NCBI GenBank assembly: GCA_943912335.1
Contig: CALTUD010000032.1
Span: 1-46,037, forward strand
From: an uncultured Acetobacteraceae bacterium
GTDB taxonomy: Bacteria; Pseudomonadota; Alphaproteobacteria; Acetobacterales; Acetobacteraceae
Length of the DNA stretch: 46,037 bases
Reading direction: 5' to 3'
Shown piece after piece: positions 32,937 through 42,343 of this stretch; the first letter of the stretch is position 1; each line of letters starts with the position of its first letter. The position numbers and the translations under genes were made by a program. The notes under the pieces are model-generated. The model saw only the letters and a list, made by a program, of their open reading frames with translations, made no database searches and was not told the DNA's origin.

Positions 32937-34832
32937 TCACAGGAACTCGGGCGACACGTCTTCGCGGAACCGGCTCTGGGCGGCGATGCGGATCGCTGCG
33001 TTGGGCGCACCGTAGCCTTCGAAACCGGCATCGCGCTGCACGAATTCGAAGAAAAAGCGTTTGTCGAAGGCGCGGCTATAGAGTTGCCAGTAGCGCCGTC
33101 CGTTCTGGTCCTCGTCCAGCAAGATGCCGGCCGCGCGCATGCGCTGCAGCAGCGCATCGTCCAGATCGAAGCGGCTGCGGAGATCATCGTAATAGTTCGG
33201 CGGAATCGGCAGGCGTTCGGCGCCGTGCACGCGCAGGCTGTTGGCCACGGCGAAGATGTCGTCGCAACCGAACGCGACATGCTGAAAGCCGCCGCCGAAA
33301 TTGTGAGAAAGGAAGCGCGACGACAGAGTGGCACGCGCATCGCTCGCATTCAGCGTCAGGCGCAGATGCCGCCCAGGAGATTCGATCGCCTGGCTGCGCA
33401 CCAGCCCGGACGGATCGATCACGTCATGCGGTGCGACCTCTTCGCAACCGAACAGGCTGCGCCAGTAGAGTTTACAGGACAGGAATTCTTCGGCGAGGAC
33501 CGTGCTGGCGAGATGGTCGAATCCGCTGACCGTCCCCGAAAATGCATCCGTCGGCTGCGCGACCGCATCGAATTCGGTTTCCCACAGAGCATCGATCCGG
33601 TCGCTGCCGACCACGTAGACCAGACTACCGCCGACGCCGCGCAGCGCCGGCATGATACGCGTGGTCTCGCCGGACTCTTCGAAAAGCGGGATGCCGAGAC
33701 GTTCGGCGCGCAGCATGGTGGCGTCGGCATCGTCCACCAGTACGCCGACAGCGCAGATCGCGGTACCATGCGTGTGCCAGAAGGCGCCTGCGAACGCATT
33801 TTCTTCCGCGTTGATCACCAGATTCGCGTTGCCTCTACGCCAGCGTGTCACCTGCTTCCGGCGATGGCGGCCGGCGGGCGAGAAGCCGAGTTGGACGAAA
33901 AGCTGTTCCAGTCGCGCTGTGTCCTGGGGACTGACGGCGAACTCCACGAATGCCACCCCGTCCACGCGCGGGGGCGGCGGCATGTCTGCTGGCTCGCCGA
34001 GCAGGCGCTCGGCGCGCTCGCGCACGAAGGTGAGCGAACGCTTGGCGTCCTGCGCCACCATCTGCACCGAACTCGACCGGAACTGGTCGTTGAAGATCTC
34101 CAGCGAGACCGGGCCGCGATAACCGGCCCGCAGAATCTCGGCAAGATAGGCGTCAACCGGCAGATCGCCCTGTCCGGGCAGATTGCGGTAGTGCCGGCTC
34201 CATTGCAGGAAATCCATCGACATGCGCGGCGCATCCGCCAACTGCACGAAGCCGATGCGGGCACCGTCGATCTCGCGGATCGATTCGTTCGGGATACCGC
34301 GCGCCAGCGAATGGAAACTATCGAGCGTGATGCAGACGTTGGCATGATCGACCGCCTTCACGATCGTCCAGGCCTCGCGATGGTCGTTGACGTATCGTGA
34401 CCAGGCCAAAGCCTCGTAGCAGAGGGTGATGCCGCGTTTGGCGGCAAGGTCCCCGGCGTCGCGGAGATCGGCAATCACGCGTGCTCGGTCCGGCAAAGCG
34501 TGCGGCGAGCAGGAGGCGCACAGAAGGATATGACGGGTGCCCAACTCGGCCATGACGTCGAACTTGGCCTCCAGCCGGGCAAAGGCGCGACTGCGGTGTG
34601 GTTCCGGCAGACCTTCCAGATCGCGGAACGGTTGATAAAGAACGCAGGCGAGACCGAGCTCGTCCAGAAGCGCGCGGAGCTGGCGCGGTGTGAGCGGCGA
34701 GGCCAGCAGGTCATTCTCGAAAATCTCCACCGCGTCGAAGCCCGCGGCGGCGCTGGCGCGCAGCTTCTCTTCCAACGTGCCGCTGAGCGAGTTGGTCGCG
34801 ATGGAATCGATGCGTCGTGGCGGAACCGTCAT
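32937..34832 (-). CDS. quiC: 3-Dehydroshikimate dehydratase fused to an HPPD-like domain
   Basis: Turns 3-dehydroshikimate into protocatechuate, joining quinate/shikimate breakdown to the pca route. 631 residues. The N-terminal TIM barrel (about 8-275) carries the metal ligands Glu140, Asp171, Gln197 and Glu245 and catalytic His174, each at the spacing known for QuiC1 enzymes. The C-terminal half (about 290-600) is a two-part VOC/4-hydroxyphenylpyruvate dioxygenase-like domain (DGVAFVEFAV, GFDHLASTVL, FQHVAFGCDD, FFFEFVQR). ATG at 34832 follows AAGGACCGGTTTCC. It lies 13 bases after pcaDC and is last in the pcaHGB-DC-quiC operon. Confidence 0.95.
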   Translation of the reverse strand: MTVPPRRIDSIATNSLSGTLEEKLRASAAAGFDAVEIFENDLLASPLTPRQLRALLDELGLACVLYQPFRDLEGLPEPHRSRAFARLEAKFDVMAELGTRHILLCASCSPHALPDRARVIADLRDAGDLAAKRGITLCYEALAWSRYVNDHREAWTIVKAVDHANVCITLDSFHSLARGIPNESIREIDGARIGFVQLADAPRMSMDFLQWSRHYRNLPGQGDLPVDAYLAEILRAGYRGPVSLEIFNDQFRSSSVQMVAQDAKRSLTFVRERAERLLGEPADMPPPPRVDGVAFVEFAVSPQDTARLEQLFVQLGFSPAGRHRRKQVTRWRRGNANLVINAEENAFAGAFWHTHGTAICAVGVLVDDADATMLRAERLGIPLFEESGETTRIMPALRGVGGSLVYVVGSDRIDALWETEFDAVAQPTDAFSGTVSGFDHLASTVLAEEFLSCKLYWRSLFGCEEVAPHDVIDPSGLVRSQAIESPGRHLRLTLNASDARATLSSRFLSHNFGGGFQHVAFGCDDIFAVANSLRVHGAERLPIPPNYYDDLRSRFDLDDALLQRMRAAGILLDEDQNGRRYWQLYSRAFDKRFFFEFVQRDAGFEGYGAPNAAIRIAAQSRFREDVSPEFL

Positions 34833-34845
34833 GGAAACCGGTCCT

Positions 34846-36039
34846 TCAAAGGTTGGAGGCGTCGGACGCGCCGAGCTGTTCGATCACGTCCGCGGCTTCG
34901 GAGAAGCCCGTGTTGGCCGCGGGCACGCCGGCATAGATGGCGATCTGCATCAACACCTCCTTCAACGCCTCCTGATCGAAACCGTTCTGCGTCAGGCCGG
35001 CGCGGACGTGAAGGCGGAACTCCTCCCAGCGCCCGAGGCTGGCGGTGACGGCGAGCACGATCAATCGCCGCGTGCGGTCGTCCAGCCCAGGGCGGCTCCA
35101 GATCTCCTGCCACGCGATGCGGGTGATCATCGCCTGGAAATCGGCGTTGAACGGCGTGCGGCGAGCCAGAGAGCGATCCACCCAGGCGTCGCCCAGCACG
35201 CGGCGGCGGTTGCGGAGACCGGCCTGGAACAGGGTTTCTGCCGCCGCCTCGATGTCCGGATCGGCGGACAGAAAGCGGATCATGGCGTCGGCGAGCGCGT
35301 CCGGCGCCTCGATCTGCGCCAGATGGGCGGCGGCGAGATGCACCACCGCCGCGCCCGGGATCGCGTCTGCGATCAGGCGACCATGCGTGTCGAACGGGGT
35401 GGAACTGTCGCGGTCGCCGGCCACCACCAAAGTGGGCAGCCGCAGCGCGGGCAGACGGGGCAGTAGCGCCATGTCGCGTATTGCGGCGCCGGCGCCGGAA
35501 TAGCCTGCGGCATCGGTGGAGAGCAGCCCGAAGCGCAGCCCGTCGGCGATACCGGGATTTGCGGCGCTGAAGCCGGGCGACAGGAAGCGTCCCATGGCGA
35601 GGTCGGCGATTGCCGCCATGCCGTCACGGCGTACCGTGTCGATGCGCGCGCTCCAGGCGGCGCGATCCATCGCGGCCGAGGAACAGATCACCAACAGGGC
35701 ACCGACCCGGTCCGGCCTGGACATGGCCAGCTCCATCGCGATCATCCCGCCCAGCGATACGCCGGCCACGGCCGCCTTTCTGATTCCGGCCGCGTCCATC
35801 ACCGCCGCGACGTCGCCGGCTAGGGTCTCCAACGCGTAGTCGCCCGCTGGAACGTCCGATGCGCCATGGCCCCGCGTGTCGATGCGCAGCACGCGAAAGC
35901 GCCGCGACAATGCGGGGAGAGCTTGCTCCCAAGAGGTCATGTCGGTGCCGATGGAATTCAGCAGCACCAAAGGCGGCGCATCGGCGCGGCCATCGAGTGT
36001 CCAATACAGCCGCACCGGACCATTCAGGGCGAAGGGCAT
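34846..36039 (-). CDS. pcaL: Fused 3-oxoadipate enol-lactonase / 4-carboxymuconolactone decarboxylase
   Basis: Two enzymes in one chain, 397 residues. Residues 1 to about 255 are the alpha/beta hydrolase PcaD: nucleophile Ser95 in GVSLGG, an Asp in VVAGDRDSSTP and a His in AAHLAQIEAP. Residues about 270-397 are PcaC, a CMD-type domain (RRRVLGDAWVDRSL, WSRPGLDDRTRRLIVLAVTASLG, EVLMQIAIYAGVPAA). Together they take 4-carboxymuconolactone to 3-oxoadipate. Such PcaDC (PcaL) fusions are known in several bacteria. ATG at 36039 follows AGGAGCCTGAACCAAG. It lies 6 bases after pcaB. Confidence 0.95.
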   Translation of the reverse strand: MPFALNGPVRLYWTLDGRADAPPLVLLNSIGTDMTSWEQALPALSRRFRVLRIDTRGHGASDVPAGDYALETLAGDVAAVMDAAGIRKAAVAGVSLGGMIAMELAMSRPDRVGALLVICSSAAMDRAAWSARIDTVRRDGMAAIADLAMGRFLSPGFSAANPGIADGLRFGLLSTDAAGYSGAGAAIRDMALLPRLPALRLPTLVVAGDRDSSTPFDTHGRLIADAIPGAAVVHLAAAHLAQIEAPDALADAMIRFLSADPDIEAAAETLFQAGLRNRRRVLGDAWVDRSLARRTPFNADFQAMITRIAWQEIWSRPGLDDRTRRLIVLAVTASLGRWEEFRLHVRAGLTQNGFDQEALKEVLMQIAIYAGVPAANTGFSEAADVIEQLGASDASNL

Positions 36040-36045
36040 CTTGGT

Positions 36046-37188
36046 TCAGGCTCCTCGGGCAGGCAGCAGCGCGTCGACCAGGAGGACGCTTTCGCCGATC
36101 TCGGGATCGGGATGGGTTTCCACTGAGCGGGCCATGGCGTCGCGGTCGATCTCCATTCCCTCGGCGACACGCGCCATCGCGGCGGCGGCGGCGGAGCCGA
36201 GCAGAAACAGATCGGCCAGGACCGGCGCCTCCGCTTGCCAGCCGCCGAGGCCGCGCTCCAGCTCCTGGGGCAGGCCGCCGAGAATGGACGCCACCAGCCC
36301 TGGCGCGCGCAAGGCGGCGGAAAGGGCGATCTGGCAGCCGGTCGGGTTGCGCTTGTGCGGCATGGCGGAGGAGCCGCCGCGTCCGGCTTCCGTCGGTTCG
36401 CGTGCCTCGCCGAGTTCGTTCTGCGCCAGGAGCGACACGTCGCGCGCCATCTTGCCCAGCATGCCGATCGCGATGCCGACGGCGGCGGCGAGCGCCGCCA
36501 CATGGTCGCGCCTGGCGTGCCAGGGCGGAGCGTCGCGCAAGCCGAGACGCCGGGCCAGCGCGGCGGCGGCGACCGCACCGCGACCTTCCAGCCCGGCGCG
36601 CGTGCCGGCGGCGCCCCCGAACTGGAGCGGTAGGGCGGCAGCATCGCCCAGCCTTGCGTTGGCATCGCGGATGCCGGCGGCCCAGTGAGCGACGCGCAGC
36701 CCCCAGCCGATCGGCAGCGCACCTTGAAGCAGGGTGCGTCCCATGGCCGGCGTGCCGGCATGGGCGTGCGCCAGCGGAAACAGGGCGGCCTCGATGCGCG
36801 CGAGGTCGTGCCGGAACAGGACGAGCGCATCGCGCACCTGCATCGCCAGCACCGTATCAGCCAGATCCTGGCTCGTGGCGCCACGATGCACCGCGCGGGC
36901 GGCATCCGGGTCCGTTCCGGCGAGCGTGGCGCGCAGACGTGTCACCAGCGGGATCGCCAGCGTGCCCGCATGGGCGGCTTCCTCAGCCAGCACGGCAGGA
37001 TCGAGCGCGAGGGCATCGCAGCAGGCGGCGATCCGCTCCGCCAGGGCGACGGGCAGCAGTCCGGCTTCCGCCTCCGCCATGGCCAGGGCCGCCTCGAAAG
37101 AAAGCGCCGCCCGCAGGGTCGCCACGTCGCCGAACACGGCCCGCATCGCCGGCGTACTGGCCGGCGCGCTTCGCAGCAGGGCGGTCAT
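36046..37188 (-). CDS. pcaB: 3-Carboxy-cis,cis-muconate cycloisomerase
   Basis: Closes 3-carboxymuconate to 4-carboxymuconolactone. 380 residues, a fumarase/aspartase superfamily member somewhat shorter than the 450-residue relatives at the C-terminus. The signature GGSSAMPHKRNP and the HRGATSQDLADT motif are intact. The ATG at 37188 overlaps the pcaG stop (ATGA, 37185-37188). A longer in-frame start upstream would overlap pcaG and is rejected. It sits second to third in the pca operon. Confidence 0.93.
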   Translation of the reverse strand: MTALLRSAPASTPAMRAVFGDVATLRAALSFEAALAMAEAEAGLLPVALAERIAACCDALALDPAVLAEEAAHAGTLAIPLVTRLRATLAGTDPDAARAVHRGATSQDLADTVLAMQVRDALVLFRHDLARIEAALFPLAHAHAGTPAMGRTLLQGALPIGWGLRVAHWAAGIRDANARLGDAAALPLQFGGAAGTRAGLEGRGAVAAAALARRLGLRDAPPWHARRDHVAALAAAVGIAIGMLGKMARDVSLLAQNELGEAREPTEAGRGGSSAMPHKRNPTGCQIALSAALRAPGLVASILGGLPQELERGLGGWQAEAPVLADLFLLGSAAAAAMARVAEGMEIDRDAMARSVETHPDPEIGESVLLVDALLPARGA

Positions 37189-37883
37189 AGATCGAAGAAC
37201 ACCGTTTCGTCCTGACCGCGCAGATGGATATCGAGGCGCCAGACGCCCGCGCCTTCCGGCTGGGCGATCAGCGTGCGGCGCCGCTCCGCCGGCACGGCCG
37301 ACAGCACCGGATCGGTGTCGTTGCCTTCCCCATCGGCGAAATAAAGGCGGGTCGCCAGCCGCTTGAGCAGGCCGCGTCCGAACACGGACAAAGCGATGTG
37401 CGGCGCCTGCAGCGTGCCGCCGGGGCCCGGCACCCGTCCGGGGCGGATGGTGCGGAACCGGTATTCGCCGTCCTCGGCGGTGGCCGCGCGTCCGAAGCCG
37501 ATGAAGCCTTGGTCGTTCGCGGCCGGATCGTCCGGGGCGATCGGACTTGCATACGTGCCGGCGGCATCGGCCTGCCACAGCTCGATCATCGCATCACGCA
37601 CCGGGTCGCCGTTGCCGTCGAACACCCGGCCCATCAGCGCGATCGGCTCCCCTTCCGGCGTGCTGCGCGGTGGAGCGACGTTCAGCACGTGATGCTCATC
37701 CGCAAACAACTCGGCGCGGGCGCCCATCTCGCTGCTGCCGACCAGATCTGCGCCCCCCTTCCAGGGAAGGCCGTAATGGAAGAACGGGCCCACCGTCTGC
37801 GACGGGGTCTGGCCGAACAGAGACGGGTCCTGGTTGTCGAGGCGGGGTGCGGTCTCGCTCCTCAGCAGGGCTTCAATGTCCAT
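37185..37883 (-). CDS. pcaG: Protocatechuate 3,4-dioxygenase, alpha subunit
   Basis: Non-catalytic alpha subunit of the intradiol ring-cleaving enzyme; 232 residues. The intradiol dioxygenase core (GQTPSQTVGPFFHYGLPW, MIELWQADAAGTYASP, GEYRFRTIRPGRVPGPGGTLQAPHI) is clear. As expected for alpha chains, the Fe-binding His pair and second Tyr are not conserved. The ATG at 37883 overlaps the pcaH end by 11 bases, with GAGGAAGACGACC before it. Confidence 0.95.
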   Translation of the reverse strand: MDIEALLRSETAPRLDNQDPSLFGQTPSQTVGPFFHYGLPWKGGADLVGSSEMGARAELFADEHHVLNVAPPRSTPEGEPIALMGRVFDGNGDPVRDAMIELWQADAAGTYASPIAPDDPAANDQGFIGFGRAATAEDGEYRFRTIRPGRVPGPGGTLQAPHIALSVFGRGLLKRLATRLYFADGEGNDTDPVLSAVPAERRRTLIAQPEGAGVWRLDIHLRGQDETVFFDL

Positions 37884-38589
37884 GGTCGTCTTCCTCGAAC
37901 GGGGTCTGCGCCTGTCCCTTGAGCACGATGTCGAAGATGTAGCCCAGCGCCCAGTTCGGCACGGTGGTGTTGATGTCGAACCGGCTCACCAGACGCTGAC
38001 GGAACGGCATCGGCACGGCATTGGCGATCGGATCGATCTCGATCAGCGGGTCGTCGGGGAAATAGAGCTGCGTCACCAGACGGGTGGAAAAGGACGGGCC
38101 CAGCAGCGACAGGTGGATATGCGACGGACGCCAGGCGTTGTGGTGATTGCCCCAGGGATACGCGCCGGGACGGATGGTGACGAAGCGATAGCGTCCCTCG
38201 GCATCGGTGATGACTCGCCCGGCGCCGGTGAAATTCGGGTCGAGCGGTGCATCCCATTGATCCCAGACATGGACATAGCGGCCGGCGGCGTTCGCCTGCC
38301 AGATCTCGATGATCGTGTTCGGTACCGGACGATGGTGCTCATCCAGGACCCGGCCCGACACCACGATCCGCTGGCCGAGCGCCGTGCCGCCACGTCCGGC
38401 GGAAAGGTCGGCCAGCGCGGGGCCGAACAAGGCGGGCCAGCAACCGGCGGGGCCAGTGGTCTCGGTGATCGTCGGGGGGATGCGCACCAGCGGCTGAGCC
38501 GGGCTGCGAAGCACGGTCGAGCGGTAGGGGGGGCTATACGACGGCGGTTGTCCCGCATCGTCGCGCGCGAACGGAATGGCGTCGGGCAT
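37873..38589 (-). CDS. pcaH: Protocatechuate 3,4-dioxygenase, beta subunit
   Basis: Catalytic Fe(III) subunit opening protocatechuate between the hydroxyl groups. 238 residues from ATG at 38589. The iron ligands fall at Tyr105 (GRYVHVW), Tyr144 (PGAYPW), His157 and His159 (SHIHLS), all at a constant offset from the known Pseudomonas positions. A longer start at 38655 is possible but adds non-homologous residues. It is the first gene of the pcaHGB-DC-quiC operon, divergent from the AraC-type gene with 186 bases between. Confidence 0.95.
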   Translation of the reverse strand: MPDAIPFARDDAGQPPSYSPPYRSTVLRSPAQPLVRIPPTITETTGPAGCWPALFGPALADLSAGRGGTALGQRIVVSGRVLDEHHRPVPNTIIEIWQANAAGRYVHVWDQWDAPLDPNFTGAGRVITDAEGRYRFVTIRPGAYPWGNHHNAWRPSHIHLSLLGPSFSTRLVTQLYFPDDPLIEIDPIANAVPMPFRQRLVSRFDINTTVPNWALGYIFDIVLKGQAQTPFEEDDHGH

Positions 38590-38775
38590 CGGCGTTTCCC
38601 ATGGTTGGGCCACCGGCGAAAGCGGCGGTCTTCGTGCGGATGCGGTATGGCGCAAGCATGACGGGCCGGCTCACCGCTCCGGGTTTGCGCGCATCCTACC
38701 AAGCCGGCGATCTCCAGCGATGGATGCAGCGGAGAAAGACTTGCACGAAACGGCAGAACGGGTTCCTGATCGGAC

Positions 38776-39642
38776 ATGACCGGCGACGCCATTCCGCGCT
38801 TCCATCTGTTCGGTGAGCCGCGCCAGTGCACGGATGAGCGTTTCGTGCACGTGGAATCACTGGTGTTACGATCGCGCCAGAATGATTGGACGATCCGGGC
38901 CCACGGCCACCCGACGCTGGTGCAACTGTTCCGTGTCGATACCGGCGGCGGCCGCATGCGGGTCGATGGCGCCGAGCTGGTTTTCGAAGCGCCCTGCCTG
39001 TTGTCGGTGCCGGCGGCGGTTATCCACGGTTTCGAATGGCGCCCGGGCGCAACCGGGGCGGTGCTGACGCTGGCCGCGACCTTCGAAGCCGACATCGTGC
39101 GGCGCGATCCGTCCCTGTCCGGACTGTTGGCGCGGGCGCGCGTGATCCCGCTCGACCGCGCGATGTCACGGCAGGCCAAGAGGCACATGGCGCGTCTGGA
39201 AGCGGAACTGGTGTCGCACGCACCAGGCTATCGTCTGGCAGCGGAAGCGGCGTTGCTCGACCTTCTGGTCGCGATCCGCCGCACCGACGGGGCGGCCGTG
39301 ACACCCAGCCCGGCGGGGCGTCAGGCGGCGCTGGTGACGCGGTTCCGCGACCGCGTGGAAGCGCGCTTCCATCTGCGCGAACCGGTGGAGCACTACGCGG
39401 CCGCGCTGGGGGTCAGCAGCCGCACTCTGCGCGCCGTTTGCACCCAGGTGGTGGGGTTGTCGCCGCAGCAGATCCTAGACGACCGCACGTTGCTGGAAGC
39501 ACGCCGGATGTTGGCGCACGGTCCAGCAGGCGTCGGCGCCGTGGCCTATGCGCTTGGCTTCAGCGATCCCGCCTACTTTTCGCGGTTCTTTTCACGGAAG
39601 GCAGGGTCGAACCCGTCTTCCTATCGGCGCCAGGCGAACTGA
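38776..39642 (+). CDS. AraC-family transcriptional regulator
   Basis: A 288-residue regulator with a cupin-like N-terminal sensor (RFHLFGEP, FVHVESLVLRSR, IRAHGHPTLVQLF) and a C-terminal double helix-turn-helix (about 185-288: YAAALGVSSRTLRAVCTQ, VAYALGFSDPAYFSRFFSRKAG). The sensor opening is like that of PobR/HpaA-type regulators of aromatic acid genes. Divergent placement next to pcaH suggests it activates the pcaHGB-DC-quiC operon, by inference. The ATG at 38776 follows GATCGGAC. Its last 83 bases overlap the convergent TetR gene. Confidence 0.9.
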   Translation: MTGDAIPRFHLFGEPRQCTDERFVHVESLVLRSRQNDWTIRAHGHPTLVQLFRVDTGGGRMRVDGAELVFEAPCLLSVPAAVIHGFEWRPGATGAVLTLAATFEADIVRRDPSLSGLLARARVIPLDRAMSRQAKRHMARLEAELVSHAPGYRLAAEAALLDLLVAIRRTDGAAVTPSPAGRQAALVTRFRDRVEARFHLREPVEHYAAALGVSSRTLRAVCTQVVGLSPQQILDDRTLLEARRMLAHGPAGVGAVAYALGFSDPAYFSRFFSRKAGSNPSSYRRQAN

Positions 39643-40297
39643 CGGACGGCGTGTCGTCCGGTTCGCTTTGCAGCAACCCGACTAGAGCATCGGCAATCAG
39701 CCGCGCGTGCCGTTCGCCGCTGGCGGCAAAGTCGTAGTCGAACAGGGCCGAGAATGTCGGACGGTTCGAGACGCGGAAGAAGCACGGCGCGCTGATGAGC
39801 ATGTGGAGATCGACCGGATCGATGCGGCGACGGAACACGCCCTCCGCCAGGCCGCGATCGACGATGCGCCGCAGCACGTCAATCACCGGCGTGTTGGCCT
39901 GCCGTATGCTGTCCGAGCGCTTCAGGAAACGCGCGTCGTGGATGTTCTCGATCGCCACCAGGCGGATGAACCCTGCATTGGCGTCATGGTGGTCCAGGGT
40001 GAACGCGATCAAGCGGCGTATGGCGTCGACAGGCGGCAACGCGTCGAGCTCCAGCCGGCTCTCCACCTCACGCACCGCGACATAGGCCCGTTCCAGCACC
40101 GCCAGATACAACCCCTCCTTGCTACCGAAATAATAGTAGATCATCCGCTTGGTCGTGCGGGTGCGTTCGGCGATCGCGTCCACCCGCGCACCGTTCAGCC
40201 CGTTGCGCTCAAACTCGTCGCGCGCCACCGCCAGGATATCGTCGCGCACCTCGCTCGCGCGGGCGGGAGTGCCTTTCGGTTCCGGGGGCTCGGCCAT
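39560..40297 (-). CDS. TetR-family transcriptional regulator
   Basis: A 245-residue regulator. The N-terminal DNA-binding helices are plain (ILAVARDEFERNGLNGARVDAIAERTRTTKRMIYYYFGSKEGLY, about 21-64). The C-terminal half (about 85-205) is a typical ligand domain. The last 36 residues are Ser/Thr/Arg-rich, unlike the family, and are encoded on the opposite strand of the AraC 3' end. It is divergent from oprB with 176 bases between, so it probably controls the oprB-aroQ-aroE unit, itself, or both. Confidence 0.9.
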   Translation of the reverse strand: MAEPPEPKGTPARASEVRDDILAVARDEFERNGLNGARVDAIAERTRTTKRMIYYYFGSKEGLYLAVLERAYVAVREVESRLELDALPPVDAIRRLIAFTLDHHDANAGFIRLVAIENIHDARFLKRSDSIRQANTPVIDVLRRIVDRGLAEGVFRRRIDPVDLHMLISAPCFFRVSNRPTFSALFDYDFAASGERHARLIADALVGLLQSEPDDTPSVSSPGADRKTGSTLPSVKRTAKSRRDR

Positions 40298-40403
40298 GCG
40301 ATCTTCGTCCAGAGGAGAGGCATCCAGCTAAACCTCGTGCCGCGTCCGGAGCGAACATGCAAATCTCGGTGGATTTTGTGCGCCGCAGAAACTGCACGAC
40401 TCG

Positions 40404-40418
40404 TTAACTAACTGGTTA
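40404..40418. promoter_or_regulatory. Candidate TetR operator between the TetR gene and oprB
   Basis: TTAACTAACTGGTTA. The inner 14 bases form an imperfect palindrome (10 of 14 positions match: TAAC-A … T-GTTA) of the type bound by TetR-family dimers, in an AT-richer patch of a divergent promoter region. No matching promoter elements were confirmed. Confidence 0.35.
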
Positions 40419-40473
40419 CACCACTTCAAAACCGGCGCTAGACTGCGGGCAACAAGAAAACTTGGAAACGTCC

Positions 40474-41880
40474 ATGTTCCCGTGCTCCTTTAAATCCAGA
40501 CGTGTCACCACAACCGCTCTGTTCGGTGTTCTGGCCGCATTTCCCGCGGCCGCACAGACCGTCAACAGCGGCGCAGGCATTCAACAGAGCCAGGCCTTGT
40601 CAACACCGTCGGCAACGGCACCGAAACCGATTCCGACCCAGCATTTGTTCGGGACCTGGGGGGGATTGCTGCCGCGACTCCACGACCACGGCGTCGACGT
40701 GATCATCGACAACTGGGCCGAATACGGCGGCAACATCACCGGCGGCATCCGTGACAGCGGCACCGGCTATGCCGGCCAGGTCGCGGCGCAGGTGAATGTC
40801 GATTTCGGCAAAATGTTCCAGGACAAAGGCATTCTGAACAACCTCGTCCTGCACAGCTCGGTGATTAACCGCAACGGTCGATCGTTCGGACGCCGCTTCG
40901 ATGGCGACGAACTCTACAACCCGGAACAGATCTACGGCGGCGGGAAAAACACCGTCGCCCATCTGGTCTATCTCTATCTGGAAAAGAAGTCCGACAATCA
41001 GCGCCTGGCGCTGGCGGTCGGGCGCTATACGATCGGTGCCGATTTCGCCGCATCGCCGCTGAACTGTATCTTCATGTCGCTGACGGTCTGCGGCAACCCT
41101 CGCGCGCTGAACAACTCGAACGGCTGGGCAGCCTGGCCGGCCTCGAACTGGGCAGCGCGTCTGCGCGTCCGCCCTACAGCGGAAACCTATGTGCAGACCG
41201 GCCTCTTCGAGGCGTCGGTGCATAAAGGGGGCAGCGCCGGCTTCTATTGGCGTCTGGACGACGCCACAGGCCTGATCACCCCGGTCGAACTGGGCTGGGA
41301 ACCCGTGCGAGGCCGCAATCGGCTCACGGGGCACTACAAGCTCGGGTTCATTCACGACAGCTCGACCTATAACGACAACTATCTAGACGTCGATGGCGCA
41401 CCCTACCAGCTCTCGCATCGGCCCCCGGCACGGCATCATGGTCAGACATCGTCCTATGTCACATTCGATCAAATGCTGTTCCGCACAGGGCAGTATCAGA
41501 ACCAGGGCCTGATCCTTCTGGGCGGATACGTCCATGGAGATCACGACACGGCACGCCTCGAAAACCAGGGCTTCGGCGGCTTCACCTGGTCCGGTTTGAT
41601 TCCGTCGCGTACGCGCGACGCTCTATCGATTCTGGTGAGCTATTGGCAGTACAGCAGCCGCATCACCGAGCAGGACGAGCTGAGTTATGCCATCGCGCAC
41701 ACGCCACTCGATGATCGGCGTATCCGCACGCATCAAACGGTGATCGAGGCGACCTACAACATTCACGCCTTCCGCGGCATCGATATCTCGCCCGACTTCC
41801 AGTACGGCATTCGTCCACGCTCGACCGACCATATCCCGGACGCAGCCTTCTTAGGCGTCAACGCCCACGTGACGCTATAG
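40474..41880 (+). CDS. OprB-family porin
   Basis: Outer-membrane beta-barrel, 468 residues. A signal peptide covers about 1-28 (cleavage near AAA-QT). TQHLFGTWGGLLPRLHDHGVDV is the diagnostic start of the OprB carbohydrate-selective porin family, and the chain ends in the strand AFLGVNAHVTL as usual for barrels. ATG at 40474 follows TTGGAAACGTCC. It lies 19 bases upstream of aroQ and so heads the oprB-aroQ-aroE unit. By analogy with the quiX porin of Acinetobacter quinate clusters, it may admit quinate or shikimate; that substrate is inference. Confidence 0.92.
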   Translation: MFPCSFKSRRVTTTALFGVLAAFPAAAQTVNSGAGIQQSQALSTPSATAPKPIPTQHLFGTWGGLLPRLHDHGVDVIIDNWAEYGGNITGGIRDSGTGYAGQVAAQVNVDFGKMFQDKGILNNLVLHSSVINRNGRSFGRRFDGDELYNPEQIYGGGKNTVAHLVYLYLEKKSDNQRLALAVGRYTIGADFAASPLNCIFMSLTVCGNPRALNNSNGWAAWPASNWAARLRVRPTAETYVQTGLFEASVHKGGSAGFYWRLDDATGLITPVELGWEPVRGRNRLTGHYKLGFIHDSSTYNDNYLDVDGAPYQLSHRPPARHHGQTSSYVTFDQMLFRTGQYQNQGLILLGGYVHGDHDTARLENQGFGGFTWSGLIPSRTRDALSILVSYWQYSSRITEQDELSYAIAHTPLDDRRIRTHQTVIEATYNIHAFRGIDISPDFQYGIRPRSTDHIPDAAFLGVNAHVTL

Positions 41881-41899
41881 TCCTGTCCCGGAGTTTTCG

Positions 41900-42343
41900 A
41901 TGCCGACCGTGCTGATCCTCAATGGACCGAACCTGAACATGCTCGGTGAGAGAGAGCCCGAGAAGTATGGGCGGGAGACACTGACCGATGTGGAGGCGTC
42001 CTGCCGCGCAGAAGGTGAGATGCTCGGGCTCGCCATCGACTTTCGGCAGACCAATTCCGAAGGACGCTTGATCGGCTGGATTCAGGAATCGTGCCGGCAG
42101 ATGGACGGGATCGTCATCAATCCGGCCGGTTACAGCCATACCTCCGTCGCGCTCGCGGACGCACTGCGTCTCGTCGCGTTTCCGGTCCTTGAGGTCCACA
42201 TAACCAACATCCACGCCCGTGAGAGCTTCCGGCATCATTCCTTCGTGTCTGCGGTCGCGGACGGGGTGATCGCCGGTTTCGGTACGGATGGCTACCTGCT
42301 CGCCCTGCGTCGCATGGCGAGATTGATCGGAGACAAAAGATGA
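41900..42343 (+). CDS. aroQ: Type II 3-dehydroquinate dehydratase
   Basis: Interconverts 3-dehydroquinate and 3-dehydroshikimate. 147 residues, the type II length. The N-terminal ILNGPNLNMLGEREPEKYG carries the catalytic Tyr (residue 23) and Arg; NPAGYSHTSVAL and EVHITNIHARE are the substrate-binding signatures with the catalytic His at 100. No signal peptide, so cytosolic. Context (QuiC, Pca genes, porin, transporter) points to a catabolic role in place of aromatic amino acid synthesis. It overlaps aroE by ATGA. Confidence 0.95.
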   Translation: MPTVLILNGPNLNMLGEREPEKYGRETLTDVEASCRAEGEMLGLAIDFRQTNSEGRLIGWIQESCRQMDGIVINPAGYSHTSVALADALRLVAFPVLEVHITNIHARESFRHHSFVSAVADGVIAGFGTDGYLLALRRMARLIGDKR

